Below are positions 1 to 7,264 of a stretch of 14,522 nt of DNA, piece after piece. The DNA comes from Anaerolineae bacterium (lineage in GTDB: Bacteria; Chloroflexota; Anaerolineae; Aggregatilineales; Phototrophicaceae). The notes under the pieces are model-generated. The model made no database searches, was not told where the DNA came from, and saw only the letters and a program-made list of their open reading frames with translations. The stretch's first letter is position 1, and the number at the start of each line of letters is the position of its first letter. The stretch spans positions 1 to 14,522 of the forward strand of contig JANQRM010000120.1 of NCBI GenBank assembly GCA_028284565.1, in the 5' to 3' direction. Position numbers and translations under genes: made by a program.

Positions 1-195
1 CTCTATTTAGAAGGCAAAAAAGGCGAAGCAGTGATGGCTGTCCCCGATGCAATGGTGGATACTGTCTCACTCGTTGGCTCGAAAGACCGCATTAAAGACC
101 GTCTGCAATTGTGGCTCGATAGTCCGATTACGATGATGAATCTCATGACCTTTGACATTGAAGCGGTACGTTTGATGGCGGAATTGGTTTTCTAA
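1..195 (+). CDS. C-terminal fragment of a probable luciferase-like (LLM) flavin/F420-dependent oxidoreductase
   Basis: The window opens inside a reading frame that runs 64 codons to a TAA at 193-195; the 5' part lies outside. The fragment includes AVPDAMVDTVSLVGSKDRIKD followed by R-L-x-x-W. This matches the usual end of LLM-class oxidoreductases, where a VPDELVD-like segment and an 'aLvG...eRI.eRl' helix precede the last strand of the TIM barrel. From family knowledge these enzymes use FMN or coenzyme F420; the substrate cannot be told from this tail. The stop lies 13 bases before the ATG of the sugar phosphorylase, so the two are probably co-transcribed. The family call rests on the tail only, so it is moderately secure. 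A different TIM-barrel oxidoreductase remains possible. Confidence 0.62.
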   Translation, partial: LYLEGKKGEAVMAVPDAMVDTVSLVGSKDRIKDRLQLWLDSPITMMNLMTFDIEAVRLMAELVF

Positions 196-208
196 GCTAG
201 GCTTCTCT

Positions 209-1903
209 ATGACAACTTCTGCTCTCCACTACAAAGTTGCTTTTCTGTATGGCGAAGATCGGGCGGACGACATTGTTGCGCGTTTGCTCGACCTGTTACC
301 TGACAATAATCTCTCACCCGTGAGTAGCCATCTGCCCGTGTCAGAACAAGATGTAATTCTGATTACTTATGGCGATATGGTGAAGAGTGAAGGAGAGGCT
401 CCGCTGGCAACGCAACATCGCTTCTTGAAAGCGCGCGTTCGGGACATTATCAACACGGTGCATATCCTACCGTTTTATCCTTATACCTCCGATGATGGTT
501 TTTCGGTTGTGGATTATTATGCGGTGAATCCGGATGTAGGTGATTGGGATGATGTGCAGGCGATGGGGCAGGATTTTCAATTGATGTTTGATGCGGTGCT
601 GAATCATATCTCATCTCAGAGCGAATGGTTCCAAGCGTTCTTGCGTGGGGAAGCTCCCTATACAGACTATTTCGTCAAGGTTGACCCTAGCACAGATTTG
701 TCGGCGGTGGTGCGTCCACGAGCTTTGCCTTTGCTGACACCTGTCCAAACATCCGAAGGTGAACAACACGTCTGGACGACTTTTAGCGATGACCAAATCG
801 ACCTCAACATCATGAACCCTGATGTGCTGATTGAGATGATGAAGATTCTGTTGTTCTATGTAGAACAAGGTGCGAAGTTCATTCGGCTGGATGCGATTGC
901 CTTTTTGTGGAAAGAGATTGGCACGTCGAGTATCCACTTGCCGCAGACGCATACAGTTATCCAAATTATGCGTGAGCTGTTGAATCAAGTTGCGCCAGAT
1001 GTCGTCCTGATTACGGAAACGAATGTTCCACACAAAGAGAATATTTCTTATTTTGGTGATGGCAAAAATGAAGCGCAGATGGTCTATCAATTTCCACTGC
1101 CACCCCTTGTCCTGCACACGCTCACCATAGGCAATGTAAACGCACTGACTCAGTGGGCAACGTCTTTGAAACCAGTCGGTGAATCAACGACTTTCTTCAA
1201 TTTTACCTCCTCACATGATGGTATTGGCGTGCGTCCAGTGGAGCAGATGTTGACATCAGAAGAAGTGGGTCGATTGGTCGAATTGGCGCAGGTACATGGT
1301 GGATACGTCTCGTATAAAAACAATCCGGATGGTACACAGAGTCCCTACGAACTGAATATCACTTATTTTGATGCCATCACTCATCCCGACATCACCGCGC
1401 AAAATCCTGACCTTGCTGTGAAACGTTTTATGGTTTCACAAGGCGTTGCCTTGGCTTTGGCGGGTGTGCCGGGCATTTACTTCCATTGTCTCTTTGGATC
1501 GCAAAATTATCATGCAGGTGTCAAACAAACGGGACGTTATCGCTCCATTAATCGGCAGAAGGTGAATATCGAATCACTGAATCAAGCACTTCGTGATTTG
1601 GATTCATTACAGGCAAAGGTCTTTGCGGAATATGCCAAGTTATTAGATATTCGCACACAAGAACCCGCTTTTCATCCCCTTGCAAAACAAGAGATTTTGA
1701 ATTTGCATCCGTCCGTGTTTGCGGTGAAGCGGATCTCACAAGATGAATCCGGAACCATCCATGCACTCTTCAATGTGACAGGGGAGGTTGTTCAGGTAGA
1801 AATTGGATCGGCAACGGGGATAGATTTGTTGACAGGGATGGACTATTCAGAATCGTCACTACAACTCCAGCCTTACCAAATTCTGTGGCTTAAGAAATTG
1901 TGA
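209..1903 (+). CDS. GH13_18 sugar phosphorylase (glucosylglycerate or sucrose phosphorylase-like)
   Basis: 564-residue cytoplasmic enzyme of the alpha-amylase clan, predicted to split an alpha-glucoside with phosphate to give alpha-glucose 1-phosphate. The (beta/alpha)8 barrel motifs are all present: LPFYPYTSDDGFSVVDY (87-103), region I DAVLNH (128-133), region II RLDAIAF with the nucleophile Asp228, region III LITETNVP with the acid/base Glu270, and region IV SSHDGIG with the transition-state stabiliser Asp337. The residues after Asp228 (LWKEIGTSSIHLPQTH) and the E-T-N-V-P-H stretch resemble the glucosylglycerate phosphorylase branch more than classical bifidobacterial sucrose phosphorylase; this is recognition from memory, and the acceptor (glycerate, fructose or fructose 6-phosphate) is not proven. 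There is no signal peptide. The ATG follows the previous stop by 13 bases and the ribosome site is weak, so translation may be coupled. The stop overlaps the next gene's ATG. Confidence 0.9.
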   Translation: MTTSALHYKVAFLYGEDRADDIVARLLDLLPDNNLSPVSSHLPVSEQDVILITYGDMVKSEGEAPLATQHRFLKARVRDIINTVHILPFYPYTSDDGFSVVDYYAVNPDVGDWDDVQAMGQDFQLMFDAVLNHISSQSEWFQAFLRGEAPYTDYFVKVDPSTDLSAVVRPRALPLLTPVQTSEGEQHVWTTFSDDQIDLNIMNPDVLIEMMKILLFYVEQGAKFIRLDAIAFLWKEIGTSSIHLPQTHTVIQIMRELLNQVAPDVVLITETNVPHKENISYFGDGKNEAQMVYQFPLPPLVLHTLTIGNVNALTQWATSLKPVGESTTFFNFTSSHDGIGVRPVEQMLTSEEVGRLVELAQVHGGYVSYKNNPDGTQSPYELNITYFDAITHPDITAQNPDLAVKRFMVSQGVALALAGVPGIYFHCLFGSQNYHAGVKQTGRYRSINRQKVNIESLNQALRDLDSLQAKVFAEYAKLLDIRTQEPAFHPLAKQEILNLHPSVFAVKRISQDESGTIHALFNVTGEVVQVEIGSATGIDLLTGMDYSESSLQLQPYQILWLKKL

Positions 1904-2829
1904 TGAGTGAAAAGTTCAAACTACGCGCTTTTTCCTTTCCGGATGACATTCCAGCATTGGTGGATTTGAAGAATACATACTTCCGCGCTCATAAGATAGA
2001 CCGTACGACCGATCCAGAGAAACAACGGCAATTGCTCTCCTATCCCGGACATCAGCCAAATTTGGATAATCATGTTGCGGTCTTAGCATCCCAATCAGAT
2101 ACGCTTGTGGGGCATGTTTGGGTTTGGCAACAGACCCCAGCACGAAGTTATGTTGATTTGCACATCCATCCTCAATGGGAACGACAAGGCATAGGGACGA
2201 CATTATTTGAGTGGGCAGTGACACGAATTCGAGAATATAGAAGCGCATATATTGATTTACAGGTTGCAGTTGATTGCTTGCCTGAAATTAAATTCTTTCG
2301 CAAACGGGGCTGTCGTCCACTAGGAACATATCTTCATATGGAACTTCCTGCTCAATCAAATTTGCCACCTGTTGTGTGGGCAGATGGATTTAAAATCCGT
2401 CCATACACTGATGTGCAAGACTTGAATCTATATACTCAGGCAATGAATCGTTGTTATAGCGACCTCTGGGGACATATGGCAGATGTATCTGTGAAGTTTA
2501 TGGAACAATCATTCGATTATTATCCACCAGATCATGTCTTTATGTTGTTTGATGCAGAGGATGAGTTGGCTGGTGTCGGGCGACTTATGATGGACCCAGA
2601 TAAAAATTCCTATGCAGTTGATGCGCCGGGCATCGTCCCCATGCACCGTAGCCCTTCGTTGTATCGAGATTTATTACTCTATTGTCTTCATACCATTCGT
2701 CAGCAAACTGAAAATCCTGTCACGATCCAGCTTGATTCATGGGGCGATTTCGATTCGACGGTTGCGATGTTCTGGGAGTTGGGTTTCATTGATATTCAAC
2801 ATCAACTCGGTTTTCGATATTATCTGTAA
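1903..2829 (+). CDS. Tandem GNAT-family N-acetyltransferase
   Basis: 308-residue protein with two GNAT folds, predicted to transfer an acyl group from acyl-CoA to an unknown amine. The first domain (about 5-150) keeps acetyl-CoA motif A, HPQWERQGIGTTL, with the R-Q-G-I-G-T loop at 94-99. The second (about 162-308, beginning FKIRPYTDVQD) is degenerate: where the R/Q-x-x-G-x-G/A loop should be it has PMHRSPSLYRDLL without the glycines, so it is probably structural or inactive. The two-domain layout recalls MshD-like acetyltransferases, but the substrate is unknown. I chose the ATG at 1903, which shares its A with the TGA of the phosphorylase gene (TGATG) and suggests translational coupling. A GTG at 1900 in the same frame is the alternative and adds one residue. 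No clear ribosome site is seen. Confidence 0.85.
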   Translation: MSEKFKLRAFSFPDDIPALVDLKNTYFRAHKIDRTTDPEKQRQLLSYPGHQPNLDNHVAVLASQSDTLVGHVWVWQQTPARSYVDLHIHPQWERQGIGTTLFEWAVTRIREYRSAYIDLQVAVDCLPEIKFFRKRGCRPLGTYLHMELPAQSNLPPVVWADGFKIRPYTDVQDLNLYTQAMNRCYSDLWGHMADVSVKFMEQSFDYYPPDHVFMLFDAEDELAGVGRLMMDPDKNSYAVDAPGIVPMHRSPSLYRDLLLYCLHTIRQQTENPVTIQLDSWGDFDSTVAMFWELGFIDIQHQLGFRYYL

Positions 2830-2959
2830 ACAGCCAGCACCCGCATTGTACAGGCTCACAACAGGACGCTATATCCATTTAAAAAATGCACTCCAATTCC
2901 TGTGTATTATATGTAATCAATTATACTGTTTGCAACGAATCATATAGGAGCAAAATCTG

Positions 2960-3721
2960 ATGGCTTTACAGGATGCGATGGCACAAGTGATGAAAGGTTC
3001 GGTCGAGCCTAGTCGCCGATGGGTGCGGGTGAAATATGGGGACGTGACGCTGGCGGATAGCACGGCTCCGATCTTGCTTATTCAATTTGGACAGGATGTG
3101 ATGCCAACCTATTTCTTCACACAGGATGAAATCGACATGGACAAATTGGTGTCTCCGATTGAGCAGGGCGATAAACGCTATTGGAGTGTAGCAATTGATG
3201 GCGAAACCTTCGATGATGTGGCATGGACTTATCTCAACCCACCAGAGCATCTATCAGCTTTGAAAGACCGCATCACGTTTACATGGTGGGGACCCCTCCA
3301 ATGGTATGAAGAGGCAGAGCCGGTTTTTGTCCATGCACGAGACCCCCATAAACGAGTAGATGTCATGGCGAGTTCGCGTCATATTCGGGTGGAATATGAA
3401 GGCGAGACCATCGCGGATACGAAACGTCCTTATCTATTATTTGAGACATGGCTCCCGACGCGCTATTACATCCCGAAAGCGGATGTGCGGATGGAGTTTC
3501 TGCAATCTGCCTCACTAAAAACTGCCTGTCCCTATAAAGGGGAAGCTGAATATTGGTCGATACAAGTGGGCGACCATGAACTCGAAAACGGCGTATGGAG
3601 TTACCCTGACCCTATTATCGAAAATCCTAAAATTAAGGGGCTGATGTGCTTCTTCAATGAGAAGGTGGATATATATGTTGATGGGGAGTTGATGCCTCGA
3701 CCTGAAACCCCGTGGTCTTAA
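2960..3721 (+). CDS. Protein with two DUF427 domains
   Basis: 253-residue cytoplasmic protein of unknown biochemical role. The second half (about 130-245) is a clear DUF427 domain: RVEYEGETIADT, RYYIPKADVRMEF, ACPYKGEAEYWSIQV, then WSYPDP and a closing F-F-N-E-K-V-D-I-Y-V-D-G. The first half (about 18-105) repeats the plan in weaker form (RVKYGDVTLADS, TYFFTQDEIDMD, GDKRYWSVAIDG) and lacks the CPYKG signature, so only the C-terminal copy keeps the conserved residues. The start is supported by TAGGAG at 2945-2950, nine bases before the ATG. The 130-base gap from the GNAT gene contains TATACT (2922-2927), a possible -10 element without a convincing -35, so the gene probably has its own promoter. 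It converges on the radical SAM gene with only 9 bases between the two stops. Confidence 0.88.
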   Translation: MALQDAMAQVMKGSVEPSRRWVRVKYGDVTLADSTAPILLIQFGQDVMPTYFFTQDEIDMDKLVSPIEQGDKRYWSVAIDGETFDDVAWTYLNPPEHLSALKDRITFTWWGPLQWYEEAEPVFVHARDPHKRVDVMASSRHIRVEYEGETIADTKRPYLLFETWLPTRYYIPKADVRMEFLQSASLKTACPYKGEAEYWSIQVGDHELENGVWSYPDPIIENPKIKGLMCFFNEKVDIYVDGELMPRPETPWS

Positions 3722-3730
3722 ATTAAAGCA

Positions 3731-4897
3731 TTAGAAGAGCTTCATTTGTCGTAGAGGGCGGACTCCATTAAGCAGGATATAGGGGGCGGCTTTATCGGGG
3801 GCGCGGATACCGATTTTCCTGAGATGATTCAAATCGAGCAATGTGCCTTTGTGTCGGGCGCGGAGAATGGCGTTGGCACTTTTGGGTCCAATCATCGGTA
3901 CGCGAAGGAGTTGTTCGCGGTCGGCAGTCATCAGGTCGATGGGGGCGTGACGTAGATTCTCATCTGCCCATGCTTCTTTGGGATCAATATCGGTACGCAG
4001 ATTGCCATCTTGCAAGAAGGGGAATTCCTCAACATTCCAGCCATAATCCCGCAAGAGAAAGCTCGATTGATACAAGCGGAATTCTCGAATCGCTTCGACA
4101 GCAGGCAGGTTTTCGAAGGGTGTATCCAGCACAGGATGGAAGGCGGAATAATAGGTTCGGGCTAATCCAGCTTGGCTGTGGAGCTTTTGTGTTAACGATA
4201 ACAGTTCTAAGTCTGTGTCACCAACTGCGCCGACGACAAATTGCGTGACGGTACTCGCTAATTTCTGATGCGGATTATCCTGCCGAATTTGCTCTGCCCA
4301 TTGGAGCATGGTTAACAGTTCGGGCAGGAATTGCTTCTTGGGGGCGAGGGCGTGTAAACGTTGTTCGGTAGGAGCTTCCATATTCACTGAGACTCGGTCT
4401 GCAAGTTGCATGGCACGATAGAGTTGGTCACGCTCGACACCGGGCATGACTTTCAGGTGAATATACCCTCTATACTGATATATGCGACGCACAATCTCAA
4501 CAGTATCAATGAGCTTATCTTGGGTCGTTACACTGCCTTTGATAATCCCCGATGAGAGGAACAGCCCATCCACTTGCTTTTTGCGCTCCATCGTATCGAA
4601 TGCACCCGCAATCGCATCGGGTGTAAAGGTCATGCGCTTGGCTTTATAACGTCCCGCACGGAAGGGGCAGTAGTTGCAGTTACGCTCGCAGGCGGTTGTT
4701 ACCATCGTCTTGAGGACGGGCTTGGGTCCTTTGGGAGTTTGCAGATGGGCGACACATTCCGGTACCGGACGGGCTTTGTGAATACGTTTGCTGTGTCGTT
4801 CTTGATGAGGGGAGTTGCCAGCCGGTTCAAAGAGGGTGACATCGCCGAGTTGGGTGAATGCGGTGAGTGCGTCGTTGGGTTTGGTGATTTCATTCAT
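3731..4897 (-). CDS. Radical SAM protein with C-terminal helix-hairpin-helix, putative DNA modification/repair enzyme
   Basis: 388-residue protein. The radical SAM iron-sulfur motif is TACERNCNYCPFR, with ligands Cys70, Cys74 and Cys77 in CxxxCxxC spacing. FLSSGIIKGS, GYIHLKVMPG and DRVSVNMEAPTEQRL follow the barrel pattern of the 'putative DNA modification/repair radical SAM' group. The tail (about 330-388) holds a helix-hairpin-helix, LLRVPMIGPKSANAILRARH, a non-specific DNA-binding element. In family knowledge, a related group (rSAM_link_UDG) is paired in genomes with a uracil-DNA-glycosylase-like protein; no such partner is in this window. The reaction is unknown. The ATG at 4897 has no Shine-Dalgarno sequence, but a good promoter ends six bases upstream, pointing to leaderless translation. 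A GAAC-N4-GTTT element covers the -35 box, which would fit damage-inducible control. Confidence 0.85.
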   Translation of the reverse strand: MNEITKPNDALTAFTQLGDVTLFEPAGNSPHQERHSKRIHKARPVPECVAHLQTPKGPKPVLKTMVTTACERNCNYCPFRAGRYKAKRMTFTPDAIAGAFDTMERKKQVDGLFLSSGIIKGSVTTQDKLIDTVEIVRRIYQYRGYIHLKVMPGVERDQLYRAMQLADRVSVNMEAPTEQRLHALAPKKQFLPELLTMLQWAEQIRQDNPHQKLASTVTQFVVGAVGDTDLELLSLTQKLHSQAGLARTYYSAFHPVLDTPFENLPAVEAIREFRLYQSSFLLRDYGWNVEEFPFLQDGNLRTDIDPKEAWADENLRHAPIDLMTADREQLLRVPMIGPKSANAILRARHKGTLLDLNHLRKIGIRAPDKAAPYILLNGVRPLRQMKLF

Positions 4898-4903
4898 AAC
4901 AGA

Positions 4904-4932
4904 ATTATAACGAAAAAATGTTCTAAGAACAA
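4904..4932 (-). promoter_or_regulatory. Promoter of the radical SAM gene, predicted leaderless
   Basis: Read on the minus strand, TTGTTC (4932-4927), 17 bases, then TATAAT (4909-4904). Only six bases separate the -10 box from the ATG at 4897, so transcription should begin at or next to the start codon. The absence of any ribosome binding site agrees with this. Confidence 0.65.
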
Positions 4933-4938
4933 ATGTTT
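4927..4938. promoter_or_regulatory. Operator-like GAAC-N4-GTTT element over the -35 box
   Basis: GAACAAATGTTT differs by one base from GAAC-N4-GTTC. Its GAACAA half is also the -35 hexamer of the radical SAM promoter, so a protein bound here would block RNA polymerase. A second overlapping palindrome, TGTTC-TAA-GAACA (4919-4931), lies in the spacer. It is one of four related sites in the window; the family of the regulator is inferred only. Confidence 0.45.
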
Positions 4939-4947
4939 TATTTTAAA

Positions 4948-4963
4948 GTTTGAAAAGTCAAAC
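4948..4963. repeat. Short inverted repeat in the divergent intergenic region
   Basis: GTTTG-aaaagt-CAAAC, a 5-base inverted repeat between the radical SAM gene and the rightward gene at 5042. It could be an operator or a chance hairpin; it is AT-rich and has no T-run on either side, so it is not a terminator. Confidence 0.25.
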
Positions 4964-5041
4964 AATAGAAGCATTTTTGAGTCTTTATGCAAGGTGAGTT
5001 AAATATCTATTAAGATAGAGATAAGGGAGAGGGAGAAAATT

Positions 5042-5449
5042 ATGCCTTATCTTGTCATATGGGATAACAATGCCCAGACTGCTATCCGCACAGAATGGCA
5101 GGGGAATTGGACGTGGGATGAATATCATCAGGCGTTGGATGAAGTGGCACGTTTGATGAAGAGTGTTTCGCATCCTGTTGATGTGATTAATACATCTGCT
5201 CCCAATGCTGTCATGCCCAAAGGCAACCCCATCCCCCATTTTCGTCGTGCTGCCAAACAACTTCCAAATAATAACCGCTTCACGATTAATACTGGACGCA
5301 CTGGTTTCGCACAGACCATGATGAAGATTTTCCGACGTATGTTCCCTAAATTGAAGGTGACTTTTTTCTTCGCCTCGTCACTTGAGGAAGCGCGACAGAT
5401 TATCGCCGAATTTCAAACGGATGAATATGAAGAAGCAGATAGTCGTTGA
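5042..5449 (+). CDS. Small hypothetical protein, possibly SpoIIAA/STAS-like fold
   Basis: 135-residue soluble protein that I do not recognise with certainty. It opens with an alternating strand (YLVIWDNN), then W-Q-G-N-W-T-W-D-E-Y-H (19-29), a helix ending LMKSVSHPVDVI, a basic stretch PHFRRAAKQLPNNN, and a final strand plus helix, TFFFASSLEEARQIIAEF. The strand-helix order and the aliphatic DVI segment suggest a SpoIIAA/STAS-type alpha/beta fold, which is an inference. There is no signal peptide or membrane segment. The start is well supported: AGGGAGAGGGAG ends six bases before the ATG. A possible promoter is TTGAGT (4977-4982), 17 bases, TAAATA (5000-5005). The gene appears monocistronic, divergent from the radical SAM gene and 105 bases from the next gene. 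Confidence 0.72.
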   Translation: MPYLVIWDNNAQTAIRTEWQGNWTWDEYHQALDEVARLMKSVSHPVDVINTSAPNAVMPKGNPIPHFRRAAKQLPNNNRFTINTGRTGFAQTMMKIFRRMFPKLKVTFFFASSLEEARQIIAEFQTDEYEEADSR

Positions 5450-5554
5450 ATTGTCTAGTTGCGTACATATGATGTAAAAACTCCCCCTTGATTTGCCTCT
5501 CCTCGTTTGCATGTACAATAGCGTTGTCGAAATTTATACACTAAAGGACACACC

Positions 5555-6742
5555 ATGCGACAACTCTGGAAAGTTGGTTTACTCCTGCTCTTATTTAGCC
5601 TCTCACTTAGCGCAACTGCACAAAACCCACCCATACAATTGAATGAAGCATTGCTTGACTTGAGTGGTCGAGTAGGGCAGACGGTGACGATTAACGATAT
5701 CAGCTTCACCTTTGAACAACAACAATTTGGCAACACGAGCTTAGGCTGTCCACAACCGGGATTAGTGTACCCTGACGTGGTGACAGTGGGTTATCGTTTT
5801 GATATAGACTATGCGGGACAGCAATATGATTATCGCGTCTCAGAAGATACGACGATTGTGATCTTATGTGAAAATGACGGGAATATATGTCCTGATATTA
5901 TCGTGGTTGAACCCGGTGATAACTTGTTCCGCATTGCAACACGTTGTGGTTTTACTGTGCAGATACTCATCGCCGCCAATCCTGATCTCGAAGACCCCTC
6001 GAATATCCTCGTGGGACAGTCGATTAATATTCCCAATGATGGCTTACCACCACCTTCCATACAGAATCCAGTGATAAGCGTTTTCCCAGTGAGTGCAGGT
6101 CCCAGCACACTGATTGATGTCATTGCCAATGGCTTTCCTGTAAATTCGACTGTCAATATTGGGGTGGGACTTTTGAATAGGGATTATGACATTTATCTTA
6201 CGCTTTCTACCGATGAATTTGGCGCATTACGAACACAAGTGGTTATGCCAGATGATGTGGCTGTCGGCGAGCAATGGGTCATCCGTGCCGTGACAGAAAA
6301 CTTTGAATTCCAAGCGAATGCCTTCCCCATCACCATTACTGAGGATGGCAATGTAGGGGGGTTCGATACCGTCAATATCTTCTTGATTTCGTTATCAGAT
6401 GACGGAGCATTGGGTCCATTAGTGGGTTGTGGGGATAGTGTTGTCCCCTTTACGGTGTCTATTGAGCCGACGGTTGCGCCGTTGACTGCCGCCCTCGAAT
6501 CCTTGTTGAGTATCCGTCAGCGGGATTATGCAGGATTTTATAACTCACTGGGCAATGCGAACTTGCAACTGGCAGGCGTGAATATCCAAAATGGCTTGGC
6601 GACCATTAATCTGACAGGTGAACTTAATCTGGCTGGTGTATGCGATGACCCGCGTGTCGTGGCGCAAATCGAACAAACGGCGTTGCAATATAGCACAGTC
6701 AATGATGTTGACATCTTCCTCAATGGGCAACCATTACAGTAA
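5555..6742 (+). CDS. Secreted LysM and GerMN domain protein
   Basis: 395-residue exported protein. Residues 1-22 form a signal peptide (MRQLWK, a Leu-rich core, then S-A-T-A before Q23). There is no lipobox cysteine, so a periplasmic or wall-associated form is likely. Residues about 30-105 form a beta-rich domain ending YDYRVSEDTTIVILC. Residues about 115-160 form a LysM repeat (VVEPGDNLFRIATRCGF, VGQSINIP), which in known families binds peptidoglycan or chitin-like glycans. A Pro-rich joint and an Ig-like segment (172-265) lead to a C-terminal GerMN domain (about 272-395; VNIFLISL, APLTAALESLLS, LQLAGVNIQNGLATINL). GerMN is named from spore germination but also occurs in non-spore-forming bacteria. 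AAGGA lies seven bases before the ATG. TACAAT (5514-5519) is a candidate -10 box. A strong terminator follows the stop by ten bases. Confidence 0.88.
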   Translation: MRQLWKVGLLLLLFSLSLSATAQNPPIQLNEALLDLSGRVGQTVTINDISFTFEQQQFGNTSLGCPQPGLVYPDVVTVGYRFDIDYAGQQYDYRVSEDTTIVILCENDGNICPDIIVVEPGDNLFRIATRCGFTVQILIAANPDLEDPSNILVGQSINIPNDGLPPPSIQNPVISVFPVSAGPSTLIDVIANGFPVNSTVNIGVGLLNRDYDIYLTLSTDEFGALRTQVVMPDDVAVGEQWVIRAVTENFEFQANAFPITITEDGNVGGFDTVNIFLISLSDDGALGPLVGCGDSVVPFTVSIEPTVAPLTAALESLLSIRQRDYAGFYNSLGNANLQLAGVNIQNGLATINLTGELNLAGVCDDPRVVAQIEQTALQYSTVNDVDIFLNGQPLQ

Positions 6743-6752
6743 AAGAAATCGC

Positions 6753-6776
6753 GGGGCTTGCCCAGTCGCAAGCCCC
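6753..6776. terminator. Bidirectional rho-independent terminator between convergent genes
   Basis: A perfect 9-base GC-rich stem, GGGGCTTGC (6753-6761) and GCAAGCCCC (6768-6776), with a 6-base loop, sits between the stop of the LysM/GerMN gene and that of the VOC gene. It is followed by TTTA on the plus strand and by a T-rich stretch on the minus strand, so it can serve both genes. Confidence 0.88.
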
Positions 6777-6785
6777 TTTACCATA

Positions 6786-7148
6786 TTATGCAGGCTCCCA
6801 CAGCTGAATAGGATTGCCTTCGGGGTCTGTCAGACGGGCAAATCGTCCATTGGGATAGTCCTCCGAATCGACTTCGACATCGTTTCCATTTTTGCGTAAT
6901 TGGTCAACCATCGCATCCAAATTCCGTACACGGAAGTTAATCATCCATTGCTTAGCATCGTTGCCAAAATAATCTGAGTCGGCGGGGAAGGGGGAGAATA
7001 CCGTATGACCCGCATCTTGTTGCCATGGTGATGAGTCATAGTCAGGAGGCACAGGGTCTATTCCTAAATTATCGGTGTACCATTTCGCCAAGGATGCTGG
7101 ATTCTCTGCGCGAAAGAACAATCCACCAATACCTAAGACTTTTTCCAT
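6786..7148 (-). CDS. VOC-superfamily (glyoxalase/bleomycin-resistance-like) protein
   Basis: 120-residue single-domain protein with paired beta-alpha-beta-beta-beta modules. The first is GIGGLFFRAENPASLAKWY. The second ends in the hallmark RLTDPEGNPIQLWEPA, where Glu118 is the usual last metal ligand; His48 in GHTVF is a candidate second ligand. The position usually taken by the first ligand, near residues 9-12, is occupied by L-F-F, so metal binding may be incomplete or differ. Proteins of this group form dimers and include lyases, isomerases and drug-binding proteins; the substrate here is unknown. The start is firm: GGAGGT lies five bases before the ATG. A strong promoter with a GAAC-N4-GTTC palindrome next to its predicted start site lies just upstream, so repression and induction are likely. 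Confidence 0.9.
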   Translation of the reverse strand: MEKVLGIGGLFFRAENPASLAKWYTDNLGIDPVPPDYDSSPWQQDAGHTVFSPFPADSDYFGNDAKQWMINFRVRNLDAMVDQLRKNGNDVEVDSEDYPNGRFARLTDPEGNPIQLWEPA

Positions 7149-7167
7149 ATCTGACCTCCAAGATTAA

Positions 7168-7179
7168 GAACAAACGTTC
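7168..7179. promoter_or_regulatory. Perfect GAAC-N4-GTTC operator-like palindrome in front of the VOC gene
   Basis: GAACAAACGTTC lies five bases downstream of the -10 box of the leftward promoter, covering the predicted transcription start, and 20 bases before the VOC ATG. This is the position of a repressor site. The half-sites match the Gram-positive-type LexA box, but a TetR-family operator could look the same. Confidence 0.6.
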
Positions 7180-7186
7180 CGTTTAT
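7170..7186 (+). repeat. Direct repeat, left copy (operator plus flank)
   Basis: ACAAACGTTCCGTTTAT matches the segment at 7482-7498 at 15 of 17 bases in the same orientation. The similarity runs beyond the 12-base operator into GTTTAT. The two copies, 312 bases apart, bracket the dehydrogenase remnant. Confidence 0.6.
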
Positions 7187-7213
7187 CATAAGGAGATTGT
7201 GCATCAATGTCAA
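7185..7213 (-). promoter_or_regulatory. Strong sigma-70-type promoter of the VOC gene
   Basis: On the minus strand, TTGACA (7213-7208), exactly 17 bases, then TATGAT (7190-7185). The -35 box is consensus and the -10 box has one mismatch. The operator-like palindrome lies immediately downstream, then GGAGGT and the VOC start codon. Confidence 0.8.
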
Positions 7214-7264
7214 GCCATTAGGCAAGAGGACAGATATCAGTTCTTTTCCACCCTCGAGTTACAC

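Noticed and set aside
611..1117. Long open frame on the minus strand inside the sugar phosphorylase gene
   Set aside because: It is antisense to a gene with all catalytic motifs, has no recognisable domain and no ribosome site; a shadow frame.
3841..5002. Plus-strand frames (135 and 142 codons) opposite the radical SAM gene
   Set aside because: Antisense to the CxxxCxxC and HhH coding regions; composition is rich in Arg, Cys and Trp, as expected of shadow frames.
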